A stretch of 64,000 nucleotides of DNA from positions 1 through 64,000 of the forward strand of contig JAGXGC010000007.1 in NCBI GenBank assembly GCA_024636935.1. Direction: 5' to 3'. Position numbers and translations under genes: made by a program. This DNA comes from Sideroxydans sp. GTDB lineage: Bacteria > Pseudomonadota > Gammaproteobacteria > Burkholderiales > Gallionellaceae. Below the pieces are notes generated by a model. It made no database searches. It worked only from the letters and a program-made list of their open reading frames with translations, and had not been told where the DNA came from. Each line of letters starts with the position of its first letter. Within the stretch, counting starts at the first letter, position 1. Positions 1-10,375 of the stretch are shown one piece after another.

Positions 1-1
1 C

Positions 2-109
2 GGCCTGAAGGAGTACATCCACTATTACAATCACGACCGCATCAAGCAAAAACTAAAAGGACTGAGTCCCGTAAACTACAGAACTCAGTCCTTTCCTTTA
101 ACCGCCTGA
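2..109 (+). pseudogene. C-terminal end of an IS3-family transposase (cut by the window start)
   Basis: The first 35 codons read [20 protein letters not shown] followed by LSPVNYRTQ, then a stop at 107-109. The '[20 protein letters not shown]' pattern is the usual C-terminus of the IS3-family (IS150-like) OrfB integrase, just after the last catalytic Glu of the DDE domain. The rest of the gene lies before the window, so it cannot be said whether the element is intact. An inverted-repeat-like end follows at once, which fits the right end of an insertion sequence. Confidence 0.85.
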
Positions 110-112
110 CTT

Positions 113-140
113 AACTGTCCAACTTTATGGGGTCAGTTCA
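113..140. mobile_element. Terminal inverted repeat of the IS3-family element (right end)
   Basis: Read on the minus strand this stretch starts TGAACTGACCCC and continues ATAAAGTTGGACAGTT, a typical IS3/IS150-group end beginning with TG. It lies 4 bases after the transposase stop. The other end is outside the window, so the target-site duplication cannot be checked. The element stops about 40 bases from the aconitase stop codon, so it landed just downstream of that gene without disrupting it. Confidence 0.7.
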
Positions 141-181
141 GAGAGCGGGCTTCTTCTTTTTCTATGTTGTGAACTGAGCGC

Positions 182-3013
182 TTACGCCTTGCCCATCAAC
201 TCCTTTAACACGAACGGCAGGATGCCGCCGTTGCGGTAGTAATCGACCTCGATCGGGGTATCGATACGCAGCAGCAGGGCGACGCTTTGTGTGCTGCCGT
301 CCTTGCGGGTGATGGTCAGGGTGACGTCTTGCTGTGGCTTGATCTCTCCAGAAAGACCGGTGAGGGCGAAAGCTTCTTCGCCAGTCAGGTTGAGGCTGCT
401 CATGCTGTCACTGCCTTTGAACTGCAATGGCAACACGCCCATGCCCACCAGGTTGCTGCGGTGGATGCGTTCGTAGCTTTTGGCGATGACGGCTTTCACA
501 CCCAACAACTGCGTGCCTTTGGCGGCCCAGTCGCGGCTGGAACCGGTGCCGTATTCTTCACCGGCGAAGATCACGGTCGGGGTGCCGTCGGCGATGTGTT
601 TCATCGCGGCATCATAGATGGCCATCTGTTCGCCGTTGTACAGCGTGTAACCTCCTTCGATGCGTGAGCCGTCCGTGCCCAATGGCAACATCAGGTTCTT
701 CACGCGCACGTTGGCGAAGGTGCCGCGCATCATCACTTCGTGATTGCCGCGACGCGAGCCGTAGCTGTTGAAGTCCTTCACATCCACCTTGTTCGCTTGC
801 AGATACTTACCTGCGGGCGTAGTGGGCTTGAAGCTGCCTGCGGGGCTGATGTGGTCGGTGGTGACGGAATCACCGAACAACGCCAGTGCCTTCGCACCTT
901 TGATATCGCCGACTTCGGGCACTGCACCGTCGAAGAAAGGTGGACGGGCGATGTAAGTGGAATCGTCCCACTGGTACAGGTCGCCGGTGGGGGCCTGGAT
1001 GGCGTTCCACAGCGGCAGGTCTTTGGTCAGGTCGGAATACAGTCTCTGGTACACAGCCGGATCGGACGCGTACTTCATCACGGTCTGGATCTCTGCGCTG
1101 TTGGGCCAGATGTCTTTCAGGTACACCGGCTGTCCATCGGAGCCGGTGCCCAGCGGTTCGGTGTCCAGATTGATGTTCATCTTGCCGGCGATGGCGTAAG
1201 CGACCACCAGCGGCGGGGAAGCGAGAAAGTTGGCTTTGATGTTGGCGTGGATGCGCGCTTCGAAGTTGCGGTTGCCGGACAATACGGCAGCGGCAATCAG
1301 GTCGTTGTCGACGATGGTCTCTTCCAGCTTGGCGTCCAGTGGTCCGGAGTTGCCGATACAGGTGGTGCAGCCGTAAGCGGCAACGCTGAAGCCTAATTGT
1401 GCCAGCGGTTCAATCAGTCCGGCGTTAGTCAGGTATTCGGTCACCACGCGCGAGCCGGGGGCCAGCGTGGTCTTGATGTGCGGCTTGACGCGTAGGCCTT
1501 TGGCAACAGCCTTCTTGGCCAGCAGGCCAGCGGCCAGCAGCACGCCTGGGTTGGAGGTGTTGGTGCAGGATGTGATCGCGGCGATCAGCACGTCACCATT
1601 GCCGATCTCGACTGGCGACAGCATCTCGTTTTGCTTCTCGCAACGAACAGTGGCGGACGGATGGTCGGCTGCCATTTCCATCTCGCTCCTGCCGTGCGCG
1701 CCATCCTGGCTGCCGCCGCCGGAGATCGGCACACACACGCTTCCGCTGCGATCTGGCATACCAGTGATGTGGCGCTTGCCAAGTTCTTCAGCCGGTTTGT
1801 TGAAACCGTTCTCGGCGACTGGCTTGCTAAACAGGCTGTTAAATGTTTCTTTCATCGCAGACATGGCGATGCGGTCTTGCGGACGCTTGGGGCCAGCTAG
1901 TGAGGGCACGATGCTGTCGAGGTCGAGTTCCACCACGCTGCTGTAGTCGATGCTGCCAGCCTTGGGAATGCCGAACAGGCCTTGTGCTTTGAAATAGGAC
2001 TCGAAGGCGTCCACTTCTTCGGCGGTGCGGCCGGTGTTCTTCATGAATTGCACGGTCACGTCATCGACCGGGAAGAAGCCCATGGTTGCGCCGTATTCAG
2101 GTGCCATGTTGGCTAGGGTGGCGCGGTCTGGCAGGGTGAGGGCAGAGGTGCCTTCGCCGAAGTACTCGACGAACTTGCCGACAACTTTGTGTTTGCGCAT
2201 CAGTTCGGTCACGGTGAGCACCAGATCGGTGGCAGTCACGCCTTCGCGCAGCTTGCCTTTCAGGTGTACGCCGACCACATCGGGTGTCAGGAAGTACACA
2301 GGCTGCCCCAGCATGCCCGCTTCCGCCTCGATGCCGCCTACGCCCCAGCCGACCACGCCGATGCCGTTGATCATGGTGGTGTGGCTGTCGGTGCCGACCA
2401 GTGTGTCGGGATAGGTCACGCCGTCTTTTTGTAACACGCCGCGCGCAAGATACTCAAGGTTGACTTGGTGCACGATGCCGATGCCGGGCGGCACGACCTT
2501 GAAGGTGTCGAATGCCTGCATGCCCCACTTCATGAAGCGATAGCGCTCGGTGTTGCGCTCGAATTCCATCTCCATGTTGATCTTCAGAGCGTTCGGGTTG
2601 TTGTAGCTGTCGATCTGCACCGAGTGGTCGACGACCAGATTCACCGGCACCAGTGGCTCGATGAGTTTGGGGTTCTTGCCTTGTTTTGCGGCAGCATCGC
2701 GCATGGCGGCGAGGTCGGCCAGCAGCGGCACGCCGGTGAAGTCTTGCAGCACGATGCGCGCGACGACGAAGGGGATCTCTGCGGTGCGGTCGCCGGTCGG
2801 CTTCCAGTTCGCCAGTTCCTTCACATGCTGTTCGGTCACTTTCTTGCCGTCGCAGTTGCGTAGCACGGATTCCAGCACGATGCGGATGGAGACCGGCAGA
2901 CGCGAGATATTGCCGACACCGGCTTTCTCCAGCGCGGGCAGCGAATACAGCGAGGCTTCTTTACCGGAAGCGAGTTTGAAGGATTGACGCGAATCGAATA
3001 GATTGTGGGACAT
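182..3013 (-). CDS. acnA: Aconitate hydratase, AcnA type
   Basis: Interconverts citrate and isocitrate in the TCA cycle as a cytoplasmic [4Fe-4S] enzyme. The three cluster cysteines are visible: C483 in [10 protein letters not shown], and C549 and C552 in [12 protein letters not shown]. The N-terminal [19 protein letters not shown] and [22 protein letters not shown] stretches and the C-terminal swivel motif [16 protein letters not shown] are also typical of AcnA. The reading frame extends 13 codons upstream, but the ATG at 3013 gives the family N-terminus MSHNLFDS and has a GGAG 11 bases before it. The product is 943 residues against about 890-900 for most AcnA. The excess is an unusual Gly/Ser-rich segment just before the first cluster cysteine (about 1620-1765). 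The gene is monocistronic here and divergent from the MHYT gene. Confidence 0.96.
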   Translation of the reverse strand: MSHNLFDSRQSFKLASGKEASLYSLPALEKAGVGNISRLPVSIRIVLESVLRNCDGKKVTEQHVKELANWKPTGDRTAEIPFVVARIVLQDFTGVPLLADLAAMRDAAAKQGKNPKLIEPLVPVNLVVDHSVQIDSYNNPNALKINMEMEFERNTERYRFMKWGMQAFDTFKVVPPGIGIVHQVNLEYLARGVLQKDGVTYPDTLVGTDSHTTMINGIGVVGWGVGGIEAEAGMLGQPVYFLTPDVVGVHLKGKLREGVTATDLVLTVTELMRKHKVVGKFVEYFGEGTSALTLPDRATLANMAPEYGATMGFFPVDDVTVQFMKNTGRTAEEVDAFESYFKAQGLFGIPKAGSIDYSSVVELDLDSIVPSLAGPKRPQDRIAMSAMKETFNSLFSKPVAENGFNKPAEELGKRHITGMPDRSGSVCVPISGGGSQDGAHGRSEMEMAADHPSATVRCEKQNEMLSPVEIGNGDVLIAAITSCTNTSNPGVLLAAGLLAKKAVAKGLRVKPHIKTTLAPGSRVVTEYLTNAGLIEPLAQLGFSVAAYGCTTCIGNSGPLDAKLEETIVDNDLIAAAVLSGNRNFEARIHANIKANFLASPPLVVAYAIAGKMNINLDTEPLGTGSDGQPVYLKDIWPNSAEIQTVMKYASDPAVYQRLYSDLTKDLPLWNAIQAPTGDLYQWDDSTYIARPPFFDGAVPEVGDIKGAKALALFGDSVTTDHISPAGSFKPTTPAGKYLQANKVDVKDFNSYGSRRGNHEVMMRGTFANVRVKNLMLPLGTDGSRIEGGYTLYNGEQMAIYDAAMKHIADGTPTVIFAGEEYGTGSSRDWAAKGTQLLGVKAVIAKSYERIHRSNLVGMGVLPLQFKGSDSMSSLNLTGEEAFALTGLSGEIKPQQDVTLTITRKDGSTQSVALLLRIDTPIEVDYYRNGGILPFVLKELMGKA

Positions 3014-3052
3014 GGCTAAAGACTCCGGAATGCAATGAATGTGCGAGACCAC

Positions 3053-3210
3053 GATTATAGACCCAAGCTATCCCACGATGCGTGTCCAGTAATTCTATTA
3101 AAGGTCTGTCTTGCGCTGCCGATGCAAGTCTGGGTGCCGGACTTCTAGTATCATTCCCAAGGCCGTAGCGCAGTGACGGCTAATTTGTAGTTAATTGTAA
3201 AAGGGTAGCT
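3053..3210. promoter_or_regulatory. Divergent intergenic region between acnA and the c-di-GMP island
   Basis: This 158-base gap must hold the promoters of both acnA (leftward) and the MHYT gene (rightward). I see no convincing -35/-10 pair or operator. The AAGGG shortly before the GTG at 3211 is a plausible ribosome binding site for the rightward gene. Confidence 0.4.
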
Positions 3211-6200
3211 GTGGCACTCACTTGGGATTTTTCTCTAATTATTCTGTCGGTTCTCATCGCGATCATTGGCTCGCTTACCGCGCTTACCCATGCGCGGCGT
3301 ATGCGTGAGAGCAGTGGTCGTACCGCGACCATCTGGATGTTGGCAGGTGGTAGTACATTGGGCGTGGCGATCTGGACCATGCATTTTGTGGGCATGCTCG
3401 CGCTGCATCTGCCAATCCCCGTCGGATATGACCACGCGCTGACGCTGCTGTCGCTGTTGCCGGCTGTGATCGCTGCCCTGCTTGCCTTCCGTGTGCTGCG
3501 CAGTCATGTCTTCGATACAAAACTCATCCTGATGAGTGGCGTGTTGATGGGCGTGGGTATCAGCACCATGCACTATCTTGGTATGGCAGCGCTGAAGATG
3601 GATCCTGTGATCACCTATGATCCACTGCTCTTCTCGGCGTCCGTACTAATTGCCATCCTTGCCTCTTGGGGCGCGCTGTACATCATGTACTACGAGCAAT
3701 GGCTGCGGCTGAAACCAGTGATGCGGCTGTTGCTGGGGGCGCTCGCGATGGGCGTTGCCATCTCCGCGATGCATTACGTGGCCATGTTGGGCATGCATAT
3801 CCCGGCAACGGCCATCTGTCGCAGCGGTAGTCTAGCTATCGAACCGCACCTACTGGCGGTCATGTTGTCGATGACGGCATTGGTGTGGTTTGGCGGCGGT
3901 CTGCTGGCCAGTTTGTTCGACCAGCGCATGACGCGTAAGAATGCACAGGAACTGGCTGAGCTGGAAGATGAGCATCGTGAATTGTTGGCTAGCAGCGAGC
4001 GCGAGGCACAGGAGATGATCGCCATCCTGCGTGAGAACGAAGAGCGCCTGCGCATGACTCTGCAGAATGCCCCTGATGCAGTATTCATCACCGAGAAGGA
4101 TGGGCGCATCGTTTATGTAAACGATAACGTTGTGAAAATGTTGGGTTATACGCATGATGAATTGCGCACCCTGACGGTATTCGACTTGGTGCCTCAAGAA
4201 TGGCGCGAGCGATACCGGGAGGGTGGCAAACGCATCGTAGGAAATCACTCGCGGCAAGTGATGGAAATACGGCTGGTCTCACGGGAAGGTGCGGTGATTC
4301 CGCTGGAGCTGAATGCGGTGTTGCTGCCAAACGGACGTATCTATGGCTCATGTCGCGATATCCGTGATCGCAAGACAGCGGAGCGTGCCTTTCAGGAATC
4401 CCAGAAGCAACTGCAGATGTTTATGGATTCCATCGCCGAAGGGATGTATGGCGTGGATATTGAAGGGCGCTGTACCTTTGCCAATTCGGCACTGTTGCGT
4501 ATCCTCGGTTACGACAGCGAAGCGGAGCTGCTGGGGCATAACCTGCACGAGATCATCCATTACGCGCATCCGGATGGCAGTCCCTATCCTGCAAGCGAAT
4601 GCGTTGCCTATAAGGCCTATATACGCAATGAAGCGACCCACTCTTCAGATGAAGTGTTCTGGCGCAAGGATGGCACACCGGTTGCGGTTGAGTATTGGTC
4701 GCAGCCTATGCACAAGCAAGGACAGTCGATAGGCGCAGTGGTGACCTTCCTTGATATCACTGATCGTAAGCGATCCGAAGTCGCATTGCAGGAAAGCGTC
4801 TCTTTCAGCGAATCCTTGCTGCAGACCATGCCGGTGCCGGTGTTCCATAAAGATACCGAAGGGCGATACACCGGATGCAACAATGCCTTCGCGGAATTCA
4901 TCGGCAAAAGGAAGGCCGACATCATTGGAAAGACGGTGTTCGAGATCGCGCCGCAGCCACAGTCTGAGACTTATCGCGATCACGATCTGGATCTGCTCGC
5001 TGCTGAAGAGGGGGTGCAAGTTTATGAGAGCAATGTAAAGCATGCTGACGGTAGCTTGCATGACGTGATCTTCCACAAGGCGAGGCTGAACGGCAGCAAC
5101 GGTGAGCCGGTGGGTATCATAGGGGTCATCCTCGACATCACGGATCGCAAGCAATCCGAACGGGATATCCACCAGCTCGCTTTCTACGATCCGTTGACAC
5201 AGTTGCCCAATCGACGTCTGCTGATGGATCGAGCCTTGCAGGCGCTTGCAGTCAGTGCGCGTAGCGGTCGCTATGGTGCTTTGATGCTGCTCGATCTGGA
5301 CGATTTCAAAAAGGTCAACGACAGCAAGGGGCACGATGTTGGTGACCAACTGTTGTGCGAAGTGGCGAGGCGCTTGCGTCTGGCTGTGCGCGAAGGCGAT
5401 ACAGTGGCGCGATTGGGCGGGGACGAATTCGTGGTGGTGCTGGAAGAGTTGAGTGTAAGTGCCGCAGAAGCCGCGCCGCAGGCAGAGGCCGTGGCGGAAA
5501 AGATACGGGATGTGCTGAACGAACCATATCTGCTCGAAGGTCATCGTCATTTCAGCTCTCCCAGCATCGGTGTGGTGCTTTATCGGGGGCATCAGGAAGC
5601 CATCGAGAACCTGCTCAAATTCGCCGATATCGCCATGTACCAGTCCAAACAGGCAGGGCGCAACACCATCCGTTTCTACGATCCGGCTATGCAGGCGGCC
5701 ATCGACAATCGTCTGGAGCTGGAAGGTGAACTCGACACCGCTTTACAGGAAAACCAGTTGCATCTTTTCTATCAGGTACAGGTGGATGGCATGCGCCGAC
5801 CGCTGGGTGCGGAAGTGTTGATGCGCTGGCTGCATCCTGAGCGCGGCCTGGTGTCTCCTGCGCAGTTCATCCCGCTGGCGGAGGAAACCGGGCAGATCGT
5901 GCAGATGGGGATGTGGGCTTTGCGCACCGCCTGTCTGCAACTCAAAGCCTGGCAGCAGAACGCACACACACGTCATCTCACACTGGCAGTCAACGTCAGT
6001 GCCAGACAATTCCGCAAACCTGAGTTCGTCGATCAGGTGCGCCGCGTGTTAATGGAGAGCGGGGTTCGACCCTCACTGCTCAAACTGGAATTGACGGAAA
6101 GTACTGTGCTGCTGGATGTGGAAGATACCATCGCCAAGATGCGCGAACTGAAGCTGCTGGGTTTGAGTTTTTCAATGGACGATTTCGGTACCGGTTACTC

Positions 6201-6474
6201 TTCCTTGCAGTATCTAAAACGCCTGCCGCTGGACCAGATCAAGATTGACCGGAGTTTCGTGCGTGATATCGCAACCGACCCGAACGATGCCGCCATCGTG
6301 CAGACCATCATCGCCATGACCGAAGCGCTGGGTTTGAATGTGATCGCTGAAGGTGTGGAGACGGCTGATCAGCAGGAGTTCCTTGAGTTGCGCGGTTGTC
6401 ATAGTTTTCAGGGATATTTGTTCGGTCGGCCGTTGCCGCTGGAAGAATTTGAAGCTACATTGCGGCAAGAGTAA
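3211..6474 (+). CDS. MHYT-PAS-GGDEF-EAL membrane sensor protein (c-di-GMP synthesis/turnover)
   Basis: A 1087-residue inner-membrane protein. The N-terminus is an MHYT sensor of several hydrophobic helices with three motif copies: MHFVGM at 57, MHYLGM at 120 and MHYVAM at 187. MHYT domains are proposed to bind copper and sense O2, CO or NO. Three PAS domains follow (about 275-390, 400-520, 530-650). The GGDEF domain has an intact GGDEF at 736 and an RxxD inhibitory site (REGD) just before it. The EAL domain has EVL at 868 in place of EAL, but the NVSARQF, LELTES, DDFGTGYSSL, IKIDRSF, AEGVET and FQGYLF residues are kept, so both activities are possible. The start is GTG at 3211 with AAGGG upstream. 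It is first of a six-gene run on this strand, and a FIST gene begins 24 bases after its stop. Confidence 0.95.
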   Translation: MALTWDFSLIILSVLIAIIGSLTALTHARRMRESSGRTATIWMLAGGSTLGVAIWTMHFVGMLALHLPIPVGYDHALTLLSLLPAVIAALLAFRVLRSHVFDTKLILMSGVLMGVGISTMHYLGMAALKMDPVITYDPLLFSASVLIAILASWGALYIMYYEQWLRLKPVMRLLLGALAMGVAISAMHYVAMLGMHIPATAICRSGSLAIEPHLLAVMLSMTALVWFGGGLLASLFDQRMTRKNAQELAELEDEHRELLASSEREAQEMIAILRENEERLRMTLQNAPDAVFITEKDGRIVYVNDNVVKMLGYTHDELRTLTVFDLVPQEWRERYREGGKRIVGNHSRQVMEIRLVSREGAVIPLELNAVLLPNGRIYGSCRDIRDRKTAERAFQESQKQLQMFMDSIAEGMYGVDIEGRCTFANSALLRILGYDSEAELLGHNLHEIIHYAHPDGSPYPASECVAYKAYIRNEATHSSDEVFWRKDGTPVAVEYWSQPMHKQGQSIGAVVTFLDITDRKRSEVALQESVSFSESLLQTMPVPVFHKDTEGRYTGCNNAFAEFIGKRKADIIGKTVFEIAPQPQSETYRDHDLDLLAAEEGVQVYESNVKHADGSLHDVIFHKARLNGSNGEPVGIIGVILDITDRKQSERDIHQLAFYDPLTQLPNRRLLMDRALQALAVSARSGRYGALMLLDLDDFKKVNDSKGHDVGDQLLCEVARRLRLAVREGDTVARLGGDEFVVVLEELSVSAAEAAPQAEAVAEKIRDVLNEPYLLEGHRHFSSPSIGVVLYRGHQEAIENLLKFADIAMYQSKQAGRNTIRFYDPAMQAAIDNRLELEGELDTALQENQLHLFYQVQVDGMRRPLGAEVLMRWLHPERGLVSPAQFIPLAEETGQIVQMGMWALRTACLQLKAWQQNAHTRHLTLAVNVSARQFRKPEFVDQVRRVLMESGVRPSLLKLELTESTVLLDVEDTIAKMRELKLLGLSFSMDDFGTGYSSLQYLKRLPLDQIKIDRSFVRDIATDPNDAAIVQTIIAMTEALGLNVIAEGVETADQQEFLELRGCHSFQGYLFGRPLPLEEFEATLRQE

Positions 6475-6498
6475 GTGTCACCATACAAAAGGGGGGGC

Positions 6499-7650
6499 AT
6501 GATTCAATCTAACGAAGTGAGATATTTGGCTTCAGTCGAAGCCGGCACACTGGACAGTGTGCTGACAGCCTGGCAGGCAACGCAGCCAGCAATGGGGATC
6601 TGTGCTTTGTTGCCAGAGGCAGAGAAGGATAATCTACCCGTCCTGCAAGCCGCGTGTAGAAGTAAAAACATCCCCTTGGCGGGAGCCATTTTTCCCGCCT
6701 TGCTCGAAGGCGGGCAGTTCCGCACACAGGGTGTCTGGCTGATGCGCTTCGAACATATGCCGCACTACATGTTGCTGGAAGATATGCCAGTGGATGCGCC
6801 ATCTGCGACCGAACGGATGCGTGAAGTGAGCGCGGAGTTAGTGACGCAACTGAACGGATCGGCTGAAGCGACTCTGTTCATGCTGTTCGATGCCATGCAA
6901 CCGAACATCGGTTCGATCCTGGACGAGCTTTACCTGAATCTGGCAAACCGTGTGCACTACGTGGGTGTCAATGCGGGTAGCGAGACTTTTCAGCCCATGC
7001 CTTGCCTGTTCGATGCCGAGCGGGTGGTCGGCAATGGGGCATTGTTCATGCTCATTCCAAACCATAAGGGGGCGATCCTCGAGCATGGCTACCACGCCCC
7101 CACGCGCACCGTATATGCCACCTCCACAGAAGGAAACCGCATTGCGCAGATCGACTGGCGCCCCGCGTTCGAGGTCTACCAGGAGTTGGTGCGCGAGCAA
7201 TATAGGGTAGAGATTAACAAGGAGAACTTCTACGAGCATGCGGTGCATTTCCCATTCGGCATCGTGCGCGCCAACCATCACGTGGTGGTGCGCATCCCAG
7301 TTGCATTGAACGATGATGGTTCACTGTTCTGTGTAGGCGAAGTGCCTGCCAATTCGGTTTTGACTTTGCTGGAGCGTCCCGAGGTGGATACACACGAGAC
7401 TTTGCGTGTGTTGATGGAGGGCTTGAGTGCGATGGGCGGGGATGCGGGTGGCAATTTGCTGCTGTTCTATTGTGCGGGACGACGCATGCATCTGGGCATG
7501 GATTTGGCGACAACTGAATTGCAGGAGTTCTGTGTGCGTACTGCTCCGTCTGCCGTCGCCGGCGCATTGTCGCTGGGTGAGATAGGCGGCTCCACCTTGC
7601 ATGGTTATCCTCTATTTCATAACGCCACATTGGTAGCTGCGCGTTGGTAG
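6499..7650 (+). CDS. FIST-domain sensor protein
   Basis: A 383-residue soluble protein with the FIST N and FIST C layout. Recognisable stretches include LFDAMQPN, a central segment with YVGVNAGSETF, and a C-terminal half with FPFGIVRAN and LLFYCAGRRMHLG, followed by a GEIGGSTLHGYPLFHNAT end typical of FIST C. FIST domains are thought to bind small ligands such as amino acids and pass the signal to partner proteins. The ATG at 6499 follows a run of seven G that can serve as ribosome binding site; a GTG 24 bases upstream is less likely. The gene lies between two GGDEF-EAL genes, and its stop falls 8 bases before the ATG of the next one, so it is probably co-expressed with them and may supply their ligand input. 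No signal peptide or membrane segment is seen. Confidence 0.88.
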   Translation: MIQSNEVRYLASVEAGTLDSVLTAWQATQPAMGICALLPEAEKDNLPVLQAACRSKNIPLAGAIFPALLEGGQFRTQGVWLMRFEHMPHYMLLEDMPVDAPSATERMREVSAELVTQLNGSAEATLFMLFDAMQPNIGSILDELYLNLANRVHYVGVNAGSETFQPMPCLFDAERVVGNGALFMLIPNHKGAILEHGYHAPTRTVYATSTEGNRIAQIDWRPAFEVYQELVREQYRVEINKENFYEHAVHFPFGIVRANHHVVVRIPVALNDDGSLFCVGEVPANSVLTLLERPEVDTHETLRVLMEGLSAMGGDAGGNLLLFYCAGRRMHLGMDLATTELQEFCVRTAPSAVAGALSLGEIGGSTLHGYPLFHNATLVAARW

Positions 7651-7658
7651 ACCGGCAT

Positions 7659-10253
7659 ATGCAGCCGCGCGATATCCTGCCGGTCCTATATGATCTTTCA
7701 GTCACGATTGGATCCGAGATAAAGCTGCATCCCCTGCTGGTGCGGACTTTGCAACGTCTGCTGTATCACACCTCCTATTCTGCTGGATTCGCCTGCCTGG
7801 ATGTAGAAGGCTGCTTGCAGTCCGAAGGAACGCAGAAGTTGAGGATCGAAGCTGCAGTTGGAGATTTCGATCTAGTGTCGATGACCGGCAAGCAGGTCGA
7901 GTTGCCTTGTTCCTTGGTGTGTGGAAACAGCTCCGGCAGTGTTGAGGAGAAGGAGCTCTCGGCCCCGATCAAAGGCGTGAACGCACCCTATCACTCATTT
8001 TTGAGATTGCCGCTGGAAGGCAATGCCGTGGTCATACTGCTGGGCATTGAACGTCCCGATACGCAGTTGGCTTTGCCAATGATCCTAAAGCCGGTGCTGG
8101 CCCAACTCTCCCGAGCGATTCTGCTATGCCGCAACAATGATGCACTGATCGCGGCGTCCGAGGAAAAGCAAAAACAGATGCAACACTCCCTGTCGCAACT
8201 GGAAAACGAGTTTCGTTCGCTGATCGAGTTCAGCCCGATCGGGGTCGGTTTTCTCAGTGACGGTGTGATTCTCGATATGAACACTGTCTGGCTGGAGATG
8301 TTCGGCTATTCAGATGTCAGTGAGTTGAAGGGACTCTCTTTGCTGGAGCTCATCGTGCCGTCCGCGCAGGCGGATGTGAACGACAAGTTGCAACGACGTG
8401 CGCTGGGAGAACCTGTAGAGAGCATCTATGAGACTAGCGGTTTGCGAAAGGATGGCAGCGAGTTTCCGGTATTGGTATCGGCGAAACGTGTCGACACGGA
8501 TGAAGGTGCGCGAACCTTGGCATTTTTCATCGACCTGACTGATCAGAAGAAGAACGAGCAGATGTTGCACGAGGCCAACGAGATGTTTCGTTTGGTATTG
8601 GAGACGGCGCCGGTGCGCATCTTCTGGAAAGACAAACAACTCAAGTATCTCGGCTGTAATGCTGTTTTTGCTCATGATGCAGGTAAAGATTCCCCGGAAG
8701 AGTTGGTGGGGCTGGACGATTTTTCCATGGGCTGGAGCGAGCAGGCAGAACATTACCGCGCGGATGACAGCAAAGTGATCGCTTCCGGTAAATCGCGTTT
8801 GAATTTCGAGGAGCCCCAGACCACGCCGGATGGCCATACGATCTGGTTGCGTACATCGAAAGTGCCATTGTTGAATGCTCGCAAGGACGTCATTGGCGTT
8901 CTGGGCATGTACGAAGATATCACTGAACGCAAAGAGGCTGAGTCGCAGATCCATCAGTTGGCATTCTTCGATACGCTGACCGGGCTGCCGAACCGCCGCT
9001 TGATGCATGACCGTTTGCAGCAGGCGTTGGCTGCCAGTGTTCGCAATAAGCGATACGGTGCCGTGTGCATGCTGGATTTGGATGATTTCAAGATCGTCAA
9101 TGACACCAAAGGGCATGCCACGGGGGATGAATTGTTGCAGGAGGTAGCTAGGCGATTGGTGTCGGGTGTGCGCGACGGCGACACCGTTGCCCGATTGGGC
9201 GGCGATGAGTTTGTGGTCATTCTCGAAAGCTTGAGCGATAAGGCGGCTGATGCTGCGACGAAAGCAGAGAGCATCGCCGAAAAATTGCGCTCCATGCTGC
9301 ATGAGCCATTCGAACTGTCAGGGGTAACGGCGCGTATATCAACGAGTATCGGTATCGTCACCTTCCTTGATCACGAGACAGATGTTGACGACCTGCTGAA
9401 ATATACAGACACAGCTATGTATCAGGCTAAAGCAGCCGGGCGCGATGCGATCCGCTTTTACGATCCGGCTTTGCAGGCAGAGCTCGAATCTCGCTTGAAG
9501 CTCAGTGAAGAGCTGATGTATGCAGCCGACAACAAAGAACTGAGGTTGTACTTGCAGCGTCAGGTGGACAGCAACGGCAGGGTGATCGGTGCCGAGGCGT
9601 TGGTGCGTTGGCAACATCCGGAGAAAGGGCTGGTCCCTCCGCTGCAATTCATCCCTCTGGCGGAAGAGAATGGCTTGATTGTGCCCATAGGCAAGTGGGT
9701 GCTGGATACTGCTTGTGCCTATCTCAAAGCTTGGCAGAACCATCCTAAAACGCGTGATATCGTGCTATCAATCAACGTCAGTGCGAGGCAGTTCCGTCAA
9801 GCTGATTTTGTTTCTTCGGTGCAACAGGCATTGTTGTCGAACGGGGTCAAAGCATTCCAATTGAAGTTAGAGCTGACTGAAAGCACAGTGCTGGAGAACG
9901 TGCAGGACACTATCGCCAAGATGCGCGAGCTAAAGATATTGGGCGTCAGTTTCTCCATGGACGATTTCGGTACCGGCTACTCTTCCTTGCAGTATCTGAA
10001 GCAATTGCCGCTTGATCAGATCAAGATCGATCAGAGCTTCGTGCGCGACATCGTGAGCGATCCAAATGATGCCGCGATTGTGCAGACCATCATCGCGATG
10101 ACCGAGGCGCTGGGCTTGGATGTGATCGCTGAAGGTGTCGAGACCGAAGCGCAGCGAGATTTCCTCGAAAAGCGTGGTTGTCACCACTTTCAGGGTTATT
10201 TGTTTGGGAAGCCGCAGCCAAGAGAAGAGTTCGAATCCATGTTGAATAGTTAG
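7659..10253 (+). CDS. PAS-GGDEF-EAL protein
   Basis: An 864-residue protein without membrane helices. The first 170 residues are a less defined sensor region, followed by two PAS domains (about 180-295 and 305-425). The GGDEF domain has the motif at 514 with an RDGD inhibitory site. The EAL domain has an exact EAL at 646 and all usual metal and catalytic stretches (NVSARQF, LELTES, DDFGTGYSSL, IKIDQSF, AEGVET, FQGYLFG). Both diguanylate cyclase and phosphodiesterase activity are possible. ATG 7659 is preferred; a TTG at 7644 would overlap the FIST gene by 7 bases. The C-terminal half is very like that of the MHYT gene, so the two are probably duplicates that took different sensor ends. With no sensor of its own beyond PAS, it is a natural partner for the FIST protein just upstream. 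Confidence 0.94.
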   Translation: MQPRDILPVLYDLSVTIGSEIKLHPLLVRTLQRLLYHTSYSAGFACLDVEGCLQSEGTQKLRIEAAVGDFDLVSMTGKQVELPCSLVCGNSSGSVEEKELSAPIKGVNAPYHSFLRLPLEGNAVVILLGIERPDTQLALPMILKPVLAQLSRAILLCRNNDALIAASEEKQKQMQHSLSQLENEFRSLIEFSPIGVGFLSDGVILDMNTVWLEMFGYSDVSELKGLSLLELIVPSAQADVNDKLQRRALGEPVESIYETSGLRKDGSEFPVLVSAKRVDTDEGARTLAFFIDLTDQKKNEQMLHEANEMFRLVLETAPVRIFWKDKQLKYLGCNAVFAHDAGKDSPEELVGLDDFSMGWSEQAEHYRADDSKVIASGKSRLNFEEPQTTPDGHTIWLRTSKVPLLNARKDVIGVLGMYEDITERKEAESQIHQLAFFDTLTGLPNRRLMHDRLQQALAASVRNKRYGAVCMLDLDDFKIVNDTKGHATGDELLQEVARRLVSGVRDGDTVARLGGDEFVVILESLSDKAADAATKAESIAEKLRSMLHEPFELSGVTARISTSIGIVTFLDHETDVDDLLKYTDTAMYQAKAAGRDAIRFYDPALQAELESRLKLSEELMYAADNKELRLYLQRQVDSNGRVIGAEALVRWQHPEKGLVPPLQFIPLAEENGLIVPIGKWVLDTACAYLKAWQNHPKTRDIVLSINVSARQFRQADFVSSVQQALLSNGVKAFQLKLELTESTVLENVQDTIAKMRELKILGVSFSMDDFGTGYSSLQYLKQLPLDQIKIDQSFVRDIVSDPNDAAIVQTIIAMTEALGLDVIAEGVETEAQRDFLEKRGCHHFQGYLFGKPQPREEFESMLNS

Positions 10254-10375
10254 AAACCCAGTCCATAGTGCACTTATCAGTAATCCCCATTCTCCTAACA
10301 TGGGTGGTATTCCCCTCGCAAATCCCGCGTCAAGTCATTAAGATGACGATAAATAGAAAAAGATAAGGGGGAGGT

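Noticed and set aside
4645..5592. Long minus-strand ORF (315 codons) opposite the MHYT gene
   Set aside because: Antisense to a clear GGDEF-EAL coding region; composition is His/Gln-rich as expected from the complement, and no family motif is present. Same for 8310-9302, 11015-11839 and 59222-60232.
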